DNA from: Brachyhypopomus gauderio
Taxonomy: Eukaryota; Chordata; Actinopteri; Gymnotiformes; Hypopomidae
Assembly (NCBI RefSeq): GCF_052324685.1
Contig: NC_135225.1
Span: 13,279,204-13,343,203, forward strand
Direction: 5' to 3'
Length of the DNA: 64,000 bases
Position numbers and translations under genes: made by a program. The notes beneath the pieces are model-generated. The model made no database searches. It saw only the letters and a program-made list of their open reading frames with translations, and was not told where the DNA came from. Positions 17,329 to 29,945 of the stretch are shown one piece after another (within the stretch, counting starts at the first letter, position 1; each line of letters begins with the position of its first letter).

Positions 17329-17332
17329 CCGA
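17298..17332. repeat. (CATC)n microsatellite
   Basis: Eight or so CATC units with one CGTC change, just beyond the last pkd2 polyadenylation signal. Confidence 0.9.
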
Positions 17333-18006
17333 AGCAGTTTTGTGAAAAGTGCTGATTGCATCCAATACAATCTGATACAAATGAGTGTGTATTTCAAACA
17401 CAGGATTTCATAGTACGGCAAACTCACTCTGTGCTCAACATCAACCCCATTGTTTACTTGCATGGTATGAATTTTTGTAGAAGACATCTCCGTAAAATTT
17501 CTATTCATCAGTTTAACTGCTGTGACATTAAAAATATTAGATTTAGCTTTGTGGGCATGTAGCTTTTTATGACTACCTGCAAAACTATCTGCAAAATCAA
17601 AATGATTTAATAAAAAATGATTATTTTTTAATTGATTTTAAAGATGAAATTAGGCTTACATTAAGCATCCAATCTTACGTTGTGGACATTTCTCACCAGC
17701 TTTCAATGTCTTTGAACACTCAGACATGTAGTCTGACATTAAACCACATAAAAAAAAATAAAGATGAACAAAAACTTTATTTTCTTCTTACTACAGTATA
17801 AAGCAGTAAAATATAAACTTTACTGTAGTAAGGTTTTTTTTACTACAGTATGTAGAATATCAATAAAAATAAGATTTCTCAGTTATGTTTCTCACTTAGT
17901 TATTGTTGAATTTATGGTGGCATAAGGAAACTTGACATTAAAGAAAAAATTTTTTTGAATATACCTTGGTCTTAGTAATGTTGTAATGCCATTTTAGTTT
18001 GGACTA

Positions 18007-18992
18007 CAGGGGTTGGACAATGAAAATGAAACACCTGTCATTTTAGTATGGGAGGTTTCATGGCTAAATTGGACCAGCCTGGTGGCCAATCTTCATTAAT
18101 TGCACATTGCACCTGTAAGAGCAGAGTGTGAAGGTTCAATTAGCAGGGTAAGATTATCTGTGGACGCAAGAGGACGCTGTCTGAAAGGGATATTCAGGTG
18201 CTAACCCGGATTGTATCCAAAAAAAAAAAACCACAGCTGCCCAAATCACAGCAGAATAAAATTTGAACCTCAACTCTCCTGTTTCCACCAAAACTGTCCG
18301 TCTGGAGCTCCACAGGGTCAAGTTAGATGGCCGGACGGTTTCAATGGTGCAAGGAGCGCAAATCTTGGGCTGTGGACAATGTGAAACATGTAATGTTCTC
18401 TGATGAGTCCACCTGTACTGTTTTCCACACATCTGGGAGAGTTGCGGTGTGGAGAAGCCCCAAAGAAGTGTACCAGCCCAGAGTGAAGCATGGGGGAGGA
18501 TCAGTGATTGTTTGGGCTGCCATATCATGGCATTCCCTTGGCCCAATACTTGTGCTAGATGGGCGCGTCACTGCCAAGGACTACCAAAGTATTCTGGAGG
18601 ACCATGTGCAGCCAATGGTTCAGACATTGTATCCTGAAGGTGGTGCCGTGTATCAGGATGACAATGCACCAATACACACAGCAAGACTGGCAAAAGATTG
18701 GTTTGATGAACACGAAAGTGAAGTCTGTCACCAGATCTAAATATTATTGAGTCACTTTGGGGTGTTTTGGAGGAGTGAGTCAGGAAATGTTTTCCTCCAC
18801 CAGCATCACATAGTGACCTGTCCACTATCCTGCAAGAAGAATGGCTTACAATCCCTCTGACCACTGTGCAGGGCTTGTATATGTCATTTCCAAGACAAAT
18901 TGATGCTTTATTGGCTGCAAAGGTAGGCCCTACACCATACTAATAAATTGTGGTCTAAAACCAGGTGCTTCAGTTTCATTGTCCAACCCCTG
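18007..18992 (+). mobile_element. Tc1-like transposon, internally deleted and inactive
   Basis: Terminal inverted repeats CAGGGGTTGGACAATGAAA (18007) and its inverse ending at 18992 are bounded by TA on both sides (18005-18006, 18993-18994), the Tc1/mariner target. The 986-bp element is shorter than the usual 1.2-1.3 kb. Transposase coding survives at about 18327-18760: FSDEST holds the first catalytic Asp and YQDDNAPIHTA the second. The third acidic residue (NIIE) is still encoded but lies beyond a small deletion that shifts the frame. The N-terminal DNA-binding part is largely missing. It sits between the converging ends of pkd2 and abcg2. Confidence 0.9.
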
Positions 18993-19246
18993 TATATTTC
19001 AGAACAAAACCCGACTTGAGTTAGTACAATACAATATACAATGTATACAATATACAATGTATGCATGTAACTAAATACAATGTATGTTGTATGCCTCTAA
19101 CAGCATACATGCATCTCCAGCATGTTCACTGTTACTGTTCCTTCAGAAGAACCCTCCAGTGGGAGAATAATAATGTTCATATTTAAACTGGCCTCTGGCA
19201 GCTTAACAAAGAGGAAGACCTTCTGAGGAAGAATGGAGCTGAGCAC

Positions 19247-21263
19247 TCAAGAGAACTTGCGGAGGAACCTAAGCTTGATGTAAGCAATTAAGAGGAAGAT
19301 GATGGTCATAATGGCCAGGGCCACATGGTTCTGCCATAAGCCCCAGGTGGAGTAGTTTATTCCCTGGGACTCCAGCTGCTGTTCGCCTGTGCACCTGGTG
19401 GATGAAGTTTGGCACGTAGTCAGAATATGCACTTAATGGCCAGCATTACAGACACAATATAACAGGAGTGCTGTACTAGGTTTAGATTTAATTCTAATCT
19501 TTCTCTACATACGTCCTCATCACATATATATCATTAGTAAATGTCATCAATTCTTTAATCCTGATCATCTAAATCAATAGATGTGCTGTATAATTGTATT
19601 CTTCTGATGCCACATCCTGCTCAGGTGCTGCTGGATCTATAGTTGGGAGTTCCATGTCAGCAGTAGGCAAACCAAGCTTAAATGTACATACTCTCAAGGA
19701 AGTGAAACAGACCAGTGTTTGTTTATGAGTGTGTTTGTGTGCGTGCATGCACGTACATGAGACCTTGGGTTTTATTTGGCATTTGTCCAGGTGGGAGGTG
19801 ATCACAGAACTGCAGACCCACAAACTCATTTATTTCCAAAGCCTGTTCAGACGCACCATTCATAAAATTTTGCATGTATTATAAAAGTTGTTACATCATT
19901 AGTGCTTGTCTTACAAAAGTCATTAATTTTTACAGATAAGTGTAATTTCACTAATGGATATTTGCATTGCCTATATATGCTCAGATAAAAACGAAATGTT
20001 TTTTCTATGGTATTTACAACATAAAGAACACTAACACGCCACATTTAAACATGAATAGCCAGCGCAATGTTTTTCACTAATTCGAGTTTTATAAAAATAC
20101 CGATCTATGTATTTGTATAGATATGCAACAATATAAAAAACATTTCTGTCAGCAGAACTAGGCTAAGAATATAAGTTAATTAGCTCTTACTGTCAGTCCA
20201 TAGTGCGGGATGCTGAAGTACTTGAGCCAGGCCAGCCATACCATATCAGTCTCCAGGTTCACCAGCCGTCCAGAGAACATCTACAACCACCAGTCTCTTA
20301 GTTACACAAACATCTACAACCACCAGTCTCACAGTTACACAAACATCTATAACCACCAGTCTCTTAGTTACACAAACATCTACAACCACCAGTCTCACAG
20401 TTACACAAACATCTATAACCACCAGTCTCTTAGTTACACAAACATCTATAACCATCAGTCTCTCAGTTACACAAACATCTACAACCACCATTCTCTCAGT
20501 TACACAAACATCTACAACCACCAGTCTCTCAGTTACACAAACATCTACAACCACCAGTCTCACAGTTACACAAACATCTACAACCATCAGTCTCTCAGTT
20601 ACACAAACATCTACAACCACCAGTCTCACAGTTACACAAACATCTATAACCACCAGTCTCTTAGTTACACAAACATCTATAACCATCAGTCTCTCAGTTA
20701 CACAAACATCTACAACCACCAGTCTCTTATAGTTACACAAACATCTATAACCACCAGTCTCACAGTTACACAAACATCTACAAGCACCATTCTCACAGAT
20801 ACACAAACATCTATAACCACCAGTCTCTTAGTTACACAAACATCTACAACCACCAGATTCTTACAGGTACATACAGATCTATAACCTCAGATCTCTTACA
20901 GTTAAAGATCTACAGTCACAAGTATCTTATAGTTACACAACATCTACAAACTCCAGTCTTGATTGATCAGTTGGACAACTGCAACTGCCTCTAAAATGAC
21001 ATCCTACATAGACCACTTACAGAAGTCCATTGGATAAATTGGACAATCCAAAATTGGGCAATCAAAAAGGGCAGTCTTTCTTGTATTGTTTAAACATATC
21101 TAACTTGCCATCATAAAGACGAAGGTGATGGTCATGAAGATGTTTGCCACAGCCACCGCGGACTGGTCTGCTGAGATAGCCATAGTCACAGCTGTAGCTG
21201 CGTATGCTACCTGCATCACTGTGAGCATGAAGATGAAGAATGCTGCAGCTGTGGGCTTAAATC

Positions 21264-21305
<42 letters not shown>

Positions 21306-24300
21306 ACACACACACACAATAATATGGATTTGTCATTTAAGAAGGGCAAAATTAAAACTATCACATGCATCTATCACTTACCAATCATAAAATAGGACAC
21401 ACAGGAGAAGATTACGGTAGGAACTGTGCGTAAGGTGAAGATATCACACAGGATCTTAGACAGGAAGTAGACGGAGACTCTGTAATAGCCACTGATGTTT
21501 TCATGTCTGAAGAAGAGAGAAAAACTGAGTGGCTTGTCTTTCATGGAAATGTTGCGTGAGGTTATATATTAACATATGAACACCCATGAGGTGAATCAAA
21601 AATGTTTTTTTTTGTTTTGATGCTAGGAAAACATTTATGCATAGTATACGCATAATATATATGCATATTTCCATAAGATATATGCATTAAGATAATAACA
21701 CATACACGAAAAGCTTCCTCTCTGCGATGAAGAGCTCGGCAGCTGAGAGTGTGCTGAAACACTGATTGGTTTTAATGTAGAATAGTGCAGCAGACCTGAT
21801 CACCAAATCACATGTATTAAACAGACATCTTCATACCCATCCTGTACACAGATAATACACTTTTAGGCAGGTTAATACAAGTACTGTCTTTCCATCATTG
21901 ATCATCACATCCACATATACATGGAACATGCCCACCTTGCACTTTTATATAAATCTGTGTCCCATTACTTGAGCCTTACTGCTTTAGTCTGTTGAGAACT
22001 GGTTAGTCTGTGACCACAGCTCCACTGCTCACCGATATGATAGTGTGCCAGACCATTTCTGCCACCTTTTCTAACATGCATAACAGTGGTGTGATTGTGG
22101 GTGATGGCCAGGCTCCGGTCCTATGACATGCCTTCAACAACAAATGGCTCTCAGAGCAGTGCCTACACCTTACACCTTCAACAGAGGATTTGCTTTTACT
22201 GTGCCTTAATGATACATCCATTACACACTGGATGTATGCTCAATCACCCAGTTAGGATGGTGGGAATGGTCTACTTAGCTATTAGTAGATATGATGTCAG
22301 GAACCGATTAATTGGTAAAGAGCTGGGGGATAAACATCACATTGTATACTGCTGTTCATAGGACATTAGGACCTACATTTGGAGTAATTGGCTGGATTTC
22401 ACCAATATGAGGAGAACATTGATTTGATGTAGCATTTAATATGTTTGGATGGTATATACTGCCCATTATTGTGGGCTGTGGTTCATCTTCCAGTTTCCAC
22501 ACCAGGGACTATAAGTCATTACGGAAGTGCGAATTTCTGTCCTCTGTAAACCACAGATGTACCTGAACCAGACAGTCAACTGGGAAAAGTGTGTGGGAAA
22601 AGAGAGACAGGGAACTGACCCTGACAGTGGGCTGCACTGACCTGTTCTCTATGCTACTCTGGTCATGCTTCACTCCAAAGAAGATGACGCCGACGGCCAA
22701 AGCCATTAGAGTGGTGACTGCAACCTGTGTAGTGAGTGTAACGGGTGAGTACCAATGTTAAAATGACCAGTTTGGTATTACCAGGACAAAAATGCAAAGA
22801 AGGTTAAATAAGATATGGTTGGAGAAAATATCTAGCATACATAACGGAGATTGACTCAATTCAGAACTCAATTAGTGAGTGAACAGCCTGCATTTTGAGG
22901 GCATCAATTGCCAGTAAACACTTTAGGGGTGAACTTTATGTGTAACAAGAGTGATAAACTGCATATATGCATCTTGACATTTAATTGTAAAAATGTCATG
23001 CTTTTTCATATTTAATAAGTATAAAGTCTCTCTGAGGGGGATGAGGGAACACAGTTTGATTGGAGCACAGAGAGCACAGCTTTGAGGCCAAAGCAGAGCT
23101 CTGTGATAGTGTCTCTGGGTAGCAGCAGTGTCACATGGAGTCTTTTCTATTTTGCTTTGTTTTTACTTTTGTGGTTGAAATTGGTGTTTCCATGTCTGTA
23201 TGCAGAGTAATCGATCTCCTCCTATGCAGCACATTGGTACTGAGGCTAGTGCTCATTCTTCCTATCAGCATTCTTCTTACAAGTAATTAAGTTGACTGAG
23301 TACAACGTCTCAACTGTGTTAACAGTGCAATTGTTCACCAAAGTCAAGAGGTTTTTTTTTATTACGTCTAACAATGCCCATTGCTAAAATTAGTATAAAC
23401 ATAAGACCTTGAGTGACTCACTTCCTTAACGAAACACATAAAATTAGGTATTTCCTATGCCCAAGAACATTCAAAATACACATCATAGTCCTGCAGATGC
23501 CCACATTATGAGTTTACGAACCTGGGCAATAGAGGTTTTAGGTTTCAGCATTAGGTTCCGGAATGTTCTCCTCAAAACCCAATAGAGCTGCTGGAAGAAT
23601 CCACTGTTGTAGGTGACAGTGTGGGATTTGGGCTTGACACTGCAGTCTTTGTCCTGGATGATCTGATCCAGCTCAGCTTTGGTGTCTTGAGCGTAGCGAC
23701 TGTTCTTGTACTCCTCTGCCAGACGCTCCCCGATGCTCCGTCTCTTGTCTCTGTTCTGCTCAAACTCTATCTCTGCCACAAAGAACCACGAGAGGGACAC
23801 AATTTATGTTCGCTTACATGCATGTGAAAGTGGGATTAGTCCTCCACACTGATTCACTGCTCATAACCATGACAACCATGATAACCACCTGTGGCACTGC
23901 AATTCACACTGCACCTCACCTGTGGCACTGCACTTCACACTGCACTTCACCTGTGGCACTGCACTTCACCTGTGGCACTGCACTTCACACTGCACCTCAC
24001 ACCGCACCTCACCTGTGACACTGCACCTCACCTGTAGCACTGCAAAGTTTTAAGCAAATTTTTTATTTGTTTTTCTTTCATTCTTAATTCATTCATTTCA
24101 ATCTTATTTTGTCTGAATCTTTACTTTTAATTATTTAAACTTTTTGTTTAATTTCTCGTAATCTATTTTCTTTCTTTAAAACTTTAGCTTTCAATATTTA
24201 ATTTCATAATATTTTGCAACATTTGTACTTTATTTCTTGCTAAAGACCTTCACAAGGTCAGGCAGGGTTAAGCCCTGACACCCCCATCTGTCCATCAAGT

Positions 24301-27300
24301 CTATGTTTTGTGTCTACATATGCATTTGTACTGTAGTTATTCTCTATACAGCCCTGGTGTTCGTGTCTGTATTTATGGTAATGTTTATTTGGTTTGTGCT
24401 TTGTTTAGTATGTCTAAGTCTCTGCATGTTATGTCTCTATGTCTGGCTATGCTGATATAACCATGGACTGTAACGACTCTGTTTTTTTTATTTGCCCTGA
24501 ATAAATCTCGCTCATCTCTGTACCTGTGTCCACCTTCTAATCGCTCCATGACACCTCATGCGTTACACCCAAGGTGACAGATCTCTGATAAGCTTTATCT
24601 ATTAAATTCGCCTTGCCTGACTGACTGAACTGCCATCACCACTACTACAGACTCTCTGATCTCTGGTCTCACTGATTATTCTTATCCACCAGCCACACAG
24701 GTCCTCCAGCCACGGGCAGTCATGGTCCTGTGGTAGGGAACTGGTCTTGTGACTGGAGGGTCGTGGGTTCGATTCCCAGGCCTTAGGAAATGACTGAGGT
24801 GCCCTTGAGCAAGGCACCTAACTCCAACTGCTCCCCGGGCGCTGGGCTAGGGCTGCCCACCGCTCTGGGCATTTGTGTACCTCAGCCCCCTAGTAATCAC
24901 TAGTGTGTGTGTGTTTTCTGATTGCACAGATGGGTAATTGCGGAGGATAAATTTCGATTGCGGTGAAAAATCACAATTGACAAATATGTCACATTTCATT
25001 TTTTTCATTTCATTTCATTTCACAGGCAGATCACTTATCAGGTCTCAACCACAAAACTCATCCACACAACTTATCCACACAACTAAACCAAACAACCACA
25101 CAACTCTCAGTGTTATCACAGTGTCACCTGCCTCTTGTTTGCTCCTCCCTATCTAAGTCCCCAGATCCCCATTCCAGACATATTTTCTAAAAAAAAGTCA
25201 TATTTCTGAAGGCCTAAACAATAATTCACATCATTACATCATTCAAGCAAACTAGACTAATTCAGATAATTCAACCACATTTTCTAAAGCTGCAATTAAA
25301 ACCAAGCAGAGAAACTCAATCAGGAAACTGAGTGAGCAAAGATCATCAGATATTATTCTGAATCTCAGGAGGTCATGAGGCTGACAGACAGACTCATAGC
25401 TGCTGGTACTGGACCTTTAATCAAGCCACCTGAGCTGCAGTGGCTCCAGGAAACTCCTGAGCTCCAGCGCCTGGTCCAATGTGATTATCAAAGGGCAGTG
25501 CATCACTTTGGGCAAAACCCCCCCAAAAATGTAGATAAATACCTTTTATATTCCGTGTGTTGGGCGTAGGCATGGCCACAGATTTGTCGCTAAGGACATC
25601 AAGAATATAATCGGCCGGGTTGTTGTGGACTTCACACGTGTAGCCTGGATCATGGTATCAAAATCACACATGCTTTGGAAATGTACTGCAAGCACAAAGG
25701 TGCTTTTCATTAGTAACTAGCAATCACACAAATAATAATTGTGAATGTAAGCTAAGAATTATTGTAAAAAAATAATCACCATCATGTATCTAGCTGTTTT
25801 ATATATATAAGCAAGTGTGTGCTTGTTTTTATGTGCGTATGTGTTAAGTGTACCGATATTGGCAAAGTAGTCCAGTGCATTGTGGGCAGGTCCATGGTAG
25901 ACCTGTCTGCCATTGGCCAGGAGTGTGAGGCTGTCAAAGAACTGGTAGGTGGAGTACCGAGGCTGGTGGACGGACATGATGATGGTGCATCCATCATCGG
26001 CCATTCTCAAGAGGAGAAAGCAAACGAACAAGCGTAACGTTGTCTGTGCAGCGCAGACACCAGTATACAGAAAAATAAGTAGACTGCACATGAAAACCAG
26101 TTTGGATTATACTGGCAATATCTCAGCAATTAAATCTGAAGTAAAAATCAAAAGTGGTCAACTTGATAGCCAGTCTAGAGCATTAACTGAGCAGCTTGCT
26201 AGAGATGGCTAGCTGATCTCAGTGCAGATGTGAGGATGGGGGATGGGGGGGGGGGGGGGGGGGGGGCGTGGCCACGGACCGTTTGAGCAGCTGCAGTACA
26301 GAGTGGGCGGTGCTTGCGTCCAGGCCTGTGGTGGGCTCGTCCAGGAAGAGCACTCTGGGATTGATGATCAGCTCCATGCCGATGCTGGTTCTCTTCCTCT
26401 CTCCTCCAGAGATGCCACGAATCAGCCGAGTACCCACCTTCACCATCACACACACCATTTCACCACCTTCACCATCACACACACCATTTCACCACCATCA
26501 CCACCACACGCACCACTTCACCACCTTCACCATCACACGCACCATTTCACCACCTTCACCACCACATGCACCATTTCACCACCTTCACCATCACACACAC
26601 CATTTCACCACCATCACCACCACACGCACCATTTCACCACCATCACCACCACACGCACCACTTCACCACCTTCACCATCACACACACCATTTCACCACCA
26701 CACGCACCACTTCACCACCTTCACCATCACACGCACCATTTCACCACCTTCACCACCACACGCACCATTTCACCACCATCACCACCACACGCACCACTTC
26801 ACCACCTTCACCATCACACACACCATTTCACCACCATCACCACCACACGCACCACTTCACCACCTTCACCATCACACGCACCATTTCACCACCTTCACCA
26901 TCACACACACCATTTCACCACCATCACCACCACACGCACCACTTCACCACCTTCACCATCACACGCACCATTTCACCACCTTCACCACCACACGCACCAT
27001 TTCACCATAGAGCGTGTGACATGTTAAACAAAATATTAATTATTATGCATCTGCATTTTGATTTCTTGTGTGATGTCATTTACAACTGACTGGGTGGCGA
27101 TTTAACACAGTAGTTATAGAGTCGTGAATAACTACTTTCGATTACAGCTCTTTAAATTGAAGAACATCTAGATAACAACTAACCACAGTGATGTTTGAAA
27201 GTAATTAAAAGGTTTGAATTTAACATTTTGGCATATAGATTAAACATTTATTAATGCAGTGTTCAATAAGGCAATGAATTAAGTAGACATCACTATTATT

Positions 27301-27786
27301 CTATTCATGATTCAGTTATTAAACCAAAGAAAGTGGTCTATATGTATAGTTACAACTGAATAATTACAATAACAAATTTGTACCGTGTGTACAATGATGT
27401 ACCTTTTAAGAAACCTCAGGACACGTTACAAAAAGTTGGAGGGTGTGTGTGATTGTGAACATACTGTTTAACTGTACAACAGGAACAGTATGTATATTCC
27501 TGTTGTACAGTATGTTCACACTCACACACACCCTCCACCTTTGTGTGTGAAAGTCTATGAACATACAGTTATACTGGATAACTTTAAGAGGAAGACAGAT
27601 TTAGTGTTTGGGGGCAAGTGTGAGAGTGATTACCCGCTTGTCTGCCACTTTGCTGAGGCCCAGTTCAGAGATGAGGTCACTCACTCTGGCCTCCTTCTCT
27701 AAGGGACCCACACAGGAGGGCAGACGCAGAGCCGCTGAGAAAGACAGGTTCTCCCGTACGGTCAGAGCACCCGTCACAATATCATC

Positions 27787-27866
<80 letters not shown>

Positions 27867-29299
27867 ACAAAAACACACACACACACAAACATGGATACAC
27901 ACAATTTGTGATCAGTAATGGACCTACTCGGCCTAAAACTAAGAAAGTTGTGTTGTACCTGCACAACATAACCAGAGAGACATTTAAAATGAGGAGGCTG
28001 AGGAGAGCCATCAATAAGAACGTCACCAGACAGACCCGAGGGATCTTTCCTGGCTGCAAGCACGTCCAGAAACCTGAGAGTTACAGAGCAGAGATTAATA
28101 TAAAAGAAGAGACTTTTTGAATAATAACATTTGTCCAGTTCTAACAAATTTGTTAAGCTCTCACAGATAAATTTCGCTAAACTGGTAAAACTGAACCATA
28201 AAGAGCAGTGACAGTTGAAAATACACTCACGAAGTTTTACCACTTCCGGTCGGGCCTAAAATAGCATTTAATCCAGGTCGCATAATTCCACTGTGAAATC
28301 AGGAGACAAACAAATTAGATTAATTTCACTTTTTCAGTGTTTTCTCAAAGTTGATACTGCATGAAGGACACTTTAAATATCATGCCCAACAAACTTTGTA
28401 ATTTTGCTGTGAGAACAAACAACATGGGGAGAGTGGAATTTCATCAGCTGTTGAATACACAGATATCTCCTTGTCTGAGAGTTATTGCACAAGCTGCAGC
28501 TTTGACTTGTTGCTTAGGCGCATGTCGTGTAAACCAGAATGCACTGTCCAGACTTCCAGCATGTAGTTTAGTTAAGGCATAGAATCACTGTGACGTGTGA
28601 GCGCTGCTAAGAGGTCAGGAAGGAGCTTGAAAGAGCTTGAATGTTTCCTGCTTGTGATACATTATTCAACCCTTGAACAGGAAACAATCAGCCTTGATAT
28701 GCACTAAAGGAAGGAAGTATGGCCACATTATTCTACCCCAGCTCTTTGAAAATCAACATTGACAATGTTTTACATTGTATAGGACTGACATCGGTTTTGT
28801 TACTTGAAAGAAATATACAAAATAAACTTTAAGAAGCAATAAAGCAATATTCTTTTAAATATACAGAATCAGGAGAATTGTCTCTTTATCTTGGACTATA
28901 AATGACATAAAACGCAGGTTCAGAGTAAAACTAAACCAATTATAATAATTTCCACAAAATGTTAAATAATTTCCATTAAAAATCCTAAATGTTATAAATG
29001 TGACATAAGAAAAACACAAGTTGAATCATCAAGTGAAAAGCATTCCTGATGTGCAGTGCATAGAACTCCCACATCGCATATAAAAATATTAGGTACAATC
29101 AAAAATTTAGATTAAAACAAAACGAATAAAGATGTGAACACCAAAGCAGAGCTGAAGAGTAACCCTGTAGTCCCTGTAGTAGAGGACATGACTGTGTTTC
29201 CGTATCCAGAAGAGTAAATGTAAACATACCATATTTGTCAATTGTGATTTTCACCCCAATCGAAATTTGTCTTGCAAATGTATGCATCTGTGCAGTGAG

Positions 29300-29341
<42 letters not shown>

Positions 29342-29867
29342 ATGACTAGGGGGCTGTAGTACACAGGTGCCCAGAGCAGTGGGCACTCCTAGCCCTGGCG
29401 CCCAGGGAGCAGTTGGGGTTAAGTGCCTTGTTCTAGAGCACCTCAGTCATGGCCTGGGAATCAAACCCACAACCCTCCAGTCACAAGACCATGACTAGCA
29501 CCCTGTAGTGGACAACGATACACGACTGTTTGTGTAGCCTGTCTGCCTGTGTTCTTCCATAGCATCCCACGTCTACTGTACTTAAGACTATAATGAGAAG
29601 GTCCAAAAACATGTGAAATTATTTATTCATTCTTGGGAAACATTGAGGTTGTTTAATGCTAGGCTATGTCAGTAAAGAAGGGGGATTTGCAAAACTGCAC
29701 TGATCAAGTTTGTCTGAGGTCCATTTCTCTAAATGCACAAGGTTTAGAAATGAGCCAAGATGTGTACTGGCCGATTCTCTATCAAATTTTTGTTTTGTTT
29801 GTATGTTGTGTTGTTTGTATGCAAGCAAATTTCTGTTTTTACAATGAAAATAACTCTCAGTGAATTA

Positions 29868-29945
<78 letters not shown>

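Noticed and set aside
18327..18740. 137-codon frame as a possible domesticated transposase gene
   Set aside because: It lies between TA-flanked terminal repeats, lacks the DNA-binding half and is frameshifted before the third catalytic residue.
19764..19768. Alternative donor GTCTCA for the abcg2 exon starting at 19842
   Set aside because: It leaves the last exon out of frame; the GTACGT donor after 19757 keeps the frame and the conserved CTGE motif.
20210..20884. A 224-codon open frame (and 186 codons on the other strand) with perfect 11-residue repeats
   Set aside because: It is the 33-bp minisatellite read in frame; the period is a multiple of three, so frames stay open by arithmetic. 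The array lies in an abcg2 intron.
20276..20960. CRISPR-like regular array
   Set aside because: Units are contiguous without unique spacers and the context is a vertebrate intron.
26243..27089. Three long His/Thr/Pro-rich open frames
   Set aside because: All are readings of the 29-bp intronic minisatellite adjoining the abcg2 exon at 26280-26437.
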